From assembly GCA_949283445.1 (NCBI GenBank), contig CASDTD010000224.1, positions 1-6,086 of the forward strand: a stretch of 6,086 nucleotides of DNA. The letters run 5' to 3'. The stretch comes from an uncultured Coriobacteriia bacterium (GTDB taxonomy: Bacteria; Actinomycetota; Coriobacteriia; Coriobacteriales; QAMH01). Below, piece by piece: positions 5,473 to 6,086 of the stretch. The translations under genes were made by a program, and so were the position numbers. Under the pieces are notes generated by a model, which saw nothing but the letters and a program-made list of their open reading frames with translations, searched no databases and was not told the origin of the DNA. Each line of letters starts with the position of its first letter. Positions within the stretch are counted from its first letter, which is position 1.

Positions 5473-6086
5473 ATGCTCATAGACAGATTGCAACGCAAGC
5501 TTTTCGCGGCGCCGGTGCTGGCGCCCGTCCTTGGCAAGTTGGATGCCGCAGAAGACGTGTCCGTGGGGCTCGTCGCTTCCGCACGTCCGTTTCTCGTCGC
5601 GTCTTTGTACGCGCGCGAGCCGCGGCCCATGCTGGTGGTCGTGAGCGGGGAAGAGGCGGCGGAGCGCTTCGCGCATGCCGTGGCCGCGTACGTGGGGCGC
5701 AAGAACGTTCTCGTTTTGCCCGAGCGCTGCGATATGCCCTGGTCGGACAAGCAGCCCGACCTCAAGGTGGTCGGTGCGCGCACGCAGGCCATCGGCGCGT
5801 TGGCGCTGGGGCGTGCGGTCATCGTCGTGGCATCTGCACGCGCCTTGCTGCGCACGGTGGCGCCGGCTTCGGGCAACGTGTTCTCGCCGTTGGTCATCAC
5901 ACGTGATGAAGGCGTGGCCGACGGGGCAACCGGCGAGTTGCTCGCATACGAGGAAGTTCCCGAGCAACTGACGGCGCGCGGGTACAAGCGGCTCGAAGAG
6001 CTGGACGGGCCGGGCACGTTCACGGTGACCGGTGACACGATGGACATTTACGCGGCCGGGCAGACGGCGCCGGTGCGCGTGGAGTT
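5473..6086 (+). CDS. mfd: Transcription-repair coupling factor Mfd, N-terminal part (3' end outside the window)
   Basis: The frame is open from ATG 5473 to the window edge, giving 204 residues of a protein that is normally about 1,150. Mfd removes RNA polymerase stalled at DNA lesions and recruits UvrA. The visible part corresponds to the UvrB-homology module (domains 1-2): MLVVVSGEEAAERF (53-66); LPERCDMPWSDKQPD (82-96), followed by VVGARTQAIGAL (99-110), equivalent to the 'LP..D..P....SPD....GxR...L' block; VIVVASARALL (116-126), equivalent to 'VVTPVRALLQ'; and RGYKRLEELDGPGTFTVTGD (169-188), then MDIY and PVRVE (200-204), matching the 'GY.R...V..PGEFAVRGGIVDIF...PVRIEFFGD' run. UvrB itself shares this architecture, but the DMPW–SDKQPD block and the absence of a nearby Walker A motif, which in UvrB lies near residue 40, point to Mfd. 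An in-frame TAA at 5446-5448 (the rlmH stop) limits the start. No convincing Shine-Dalgarno precedes the ATG, so coupling to rlmH is likely. Confidence 0.9.
   Translation, partial: MLIDRLQRKLFAAPVLAPVLGKLDAAEDVSVGLVASARPFLVASLYAREPRPMLVVVSGEEAAERFAHAVAAYVGRKNVLVLPERCDMPWSDKQPDLKVVGARTQAIGALALGRAVIVVASARALLRTVAPASGNVFSPLVITRDEGVADGATGELLAYEEVPEQLTARGYKRLEELDGPGTFTVTGDTMDIYAAGQTAPVRVE

Overview
The window is GC-rich and densely coded, with six genes all on the + strand. Its GC-rich third codon positions, the actinobacterial style of the proteins and the order metY–rlmH–mfd suggest a high-GC Gram-positive of class Coriobacteriia (Eggerthellaceae-like gut or oral anaerobe). That placement is an inference from protein flavour, not from a marker gene.

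Layout. Positions 1-399 hold the 3' end of a family-2 glycosyltransferase, probably the tail of a surface-polysaccharide locus. Six bases later comes nth (endonuclease III, base excision repair), and 11 bases after that feoB, a ferrous-iron transporter whose N-terminus carries a fused FeoA domain. These three are so tightly packed that they are probably co-transcribed, and the run ends in a long hairpin terminator just after feoB. The 252-base gap 3426-3677 is the only real intergenic region. It holds the terminator, a pair of short inverted repeats, a consensus -10 box and a leader that can fold into a compact three-way junction ending directly at the ribosome binding site of the next gene.

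The second transcription unit starts there: metY (O-acetylhomoserine sulfhydrylase, methionine synthesis), rlmH (23S rRNA pseudouridine methyltransferase) and the start of mfd (transcription-repair coupling factor), separated by 22 and 24 bases. mfd runs off the right edge.

Most of the window is ordinary housekeeping sequence. The point most worth a second look is the metY leader. A 6-bp closing stem, a perfect 9-bp hairpin and a perfect 5-bp hairpin are stacked with almost no unpaired junction bases, and the closing stem abuts the Shine-Dalgarno sequence. I do not recognise it as any of the SAM riboswitch classes I know. It could be an undescribed cis-regulatory RNA, or a chance fold in GC-rich DNA; comparative alignment would decide.
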